Below, piece by piece: positions 5,407-5,747 of a DNA stretch of 5,747 nucleotides. The DNA comes from Candidatus Woesearchaeota archaeon. Lineage in GTDB: Archaea > Nanobdellota > Nanobdellia > Woesearchaeales > WAPY01. The notes beneath the pieces were generated by a model. The model had not been told where the DNA came from. It searched no databases and worked only from the letters and a program-made list of their open reading frames with translations. Made by a program: the position numbers and the translations under genes. How positions within the stretch are numbered: the stretch's first letter is position 1; each line of letters starts with the position of its first letter. The DNA lies in the NCBI GenBank assembly GCA_015520525.1, contig WAPY01000039.1:1-5747 (forward strand), in the 5' to 3' direction.

Positions 5407-5414
5407 TATTTAAA
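5407..5414 (-). promoter_or_regulatory. Probable TATA box of the ribosomal operon
   Basis: On the minus strand this reads TTTAAATA, identical to the box before the TPR gene. With normal spacing, transcription would start near 5384 and give a leader of about 55 bases that contains the S19e Shine-Dalgarno site. Two weaker candidates are GTTTATAC at 5353-5360, which would exclude the Shine-Dalgarno site from the mRNA, and CTTATAAAG near 5426-5434. Confidence 0.45.
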
Positions 5415-5460
5415 AAACTTGCGATTCTTTATAAGATTCCAAGCAGGATATCATAAAGAT

Positions 5461-5468
5461 TATATTTA
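5461..5468 (+). promoter_or_regulatory. TATA box for the kinase gene
   Basis: TATATTTA is centred about 26 bases before position 5490. Transcription would therefore start at the upstream in-frame ATG at 5490, or about 30 bases ahead of the better-supported ATG at 5520. Confidence 0.5.
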
Positions 5469-5510
5469 ATCATAAAAAACAATATTAAGATGAAAGAATT
5501 AAAAACTCAT

Positions 5511-5518
5511 GGTGGGAT
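5511..5518 (+). promoter_or_regulatory. Shine-Dalgarno site of the kinase gene
   Basis: GGTGGGAT precedes the ATG at 5520, with GGTG five bases away. It resembles the GGTGATT core used by L31e and supports 5520 over the in-frame ATG at 5490. Confidence 0.5.
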
Positions 5519-5519
5519 T

Positions 5520-5747
5520 ATGAGCTTTTACATTCTAATTGAAGGAATAGACGGTTGCGGGAAGGACACTTTCATAGAATATTTGTCAGGTCACTTGAAC
5601 GAAACATTAAGACATGATATTATTGATTTAAGAAAATCAAATGAATTTGAATTTAATAAGGTTAACTCTAATAAGAATATAATTTTAGTTGCTGAACCAA
5701 CTTACCTTCAGACAGGCAGGTTCATAAGAGAAAAGGTTGTTACGAGC
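5520..5747 (+). CDS. tmk: Thymidylate kinase-like protein, N-terminal part (C-terminus beyond window)
   Basis: Thymidylate kinase makes dTDP from dTMP and ATP for DNA synthesis. The 76 visible residues begin with a strand and P-loop, FYILIEGIDGCGKDT at 3-17, where EGIDG is the thymidylate kinase signature. The residue after the P-loop lysine (K15) is Asp instead of the usual Ser/Thr, with Thr next. Further on, AEPTYLQTGRFIREK at 58-72 matches the family's REP...G..IR segment, with Ala in place of the first Arg. The distance between these motifs is about 20 residues longer than in E. coli Tmk, and the DLRKSN stretch at 36-41 lies in that insert. From memory, a second archaeal type of thymidylate kinase has a DLRE insert followed by AEPTY, and this protein fits it. 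The start at 5520 has a Shine-Dalgarno-like GGTGGG; an in-frame ATG at 5490 would add MKELKTHGGI. It is divergent from the ribosomal operon. Confidence 0.85.
   Translation, partial: MSFYILIEGIDGCGKDTFIEYLSGHLNETLRHDIIDLRKSNEFEFNKVNSNKNIILVAEPTYLQTGRFIREKVVTS

Noticed and set aside
5340..5410. tRNA-like sequence (GGGGTTCTAG on the minus strand)
   Set aside because: It resembles a T-loop core only superficially. No acceptor, anticodon or D-arm pairing can be built around it.

Overview
The window is chromosomal DNA from an AT-rich archaeon. This rests on eukaryote-like ribosomal proteins with no bacterial counterpart (S19e, L39e, L31e), a PDCD5-family protein, a Cbf5-type pseudouridine synthase, TATA boxes upstream of gene starts, and Shine-Dalgarno sites of the GGTGATT type. 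The AT-rich composition and the long lysine/glutamate tail on L31e suggest a reduced-genome (DPANN-like) lineage, but that placement is an inference.

Layout, left to right. (1) 1-461, minus: the N-terminal 153 residues of a helical protein of unknown function that runs off the left edge. (2) 462-605: a divergent promoter region with a TATA box for each neighbour. (3) 606-1796, plus: a TPR-repeat protein whose 3' end overlaps the next gene tail to tail by 22 bases. (4) 1775-2770, minus: cbf5, the catalytic subunit of H/ACA-guided RNA pseudouridylation. (5) 2771-2893: a second divergent promoter region. (6) 2900-3835, plus: a protein of about 311 residues that I do not recognise, with a very basic C-terminus. 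(7) 3836-3883: a short convergent gap with a terminator-like hairpin. (8) 3884-5329, minus: a compact ribosomal operon read S19e, PDCD5-like, L39e, L31e. (9) 5330-5519: a third divergent promoter region. (10) 5520-5747, plus: the N-terminal part of a thymidylate kinase-like protein, cut by the right edge.

The minus-strand operon and cbf5 serve ribosome production: three large- or small-subunit proteins, a small nucleic-acid-binding protein commonly linked to them, and an rRNA-modifying enzyme. The TPR protein, the left-edge protein and the 311-residue protein look lineage-specific and have no assignable function here. Two ways of starting translation are apparent. The left-edge gene, the TPR gene and cbf5 have a TATA box centred about 26 bases before the start codon and no ribosome binding site, which suggests leaderless transcripts. 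S19e, L31e and the kinase have Shine-Dalgarno sites. I found no CRISPR array, tRNA, rRNA, insertion sequence or defence system, and no convincing novel system. The most unusual items are the L31e tail, the orphan basic protein beside the operon, and the internally duplicated TPR protein.
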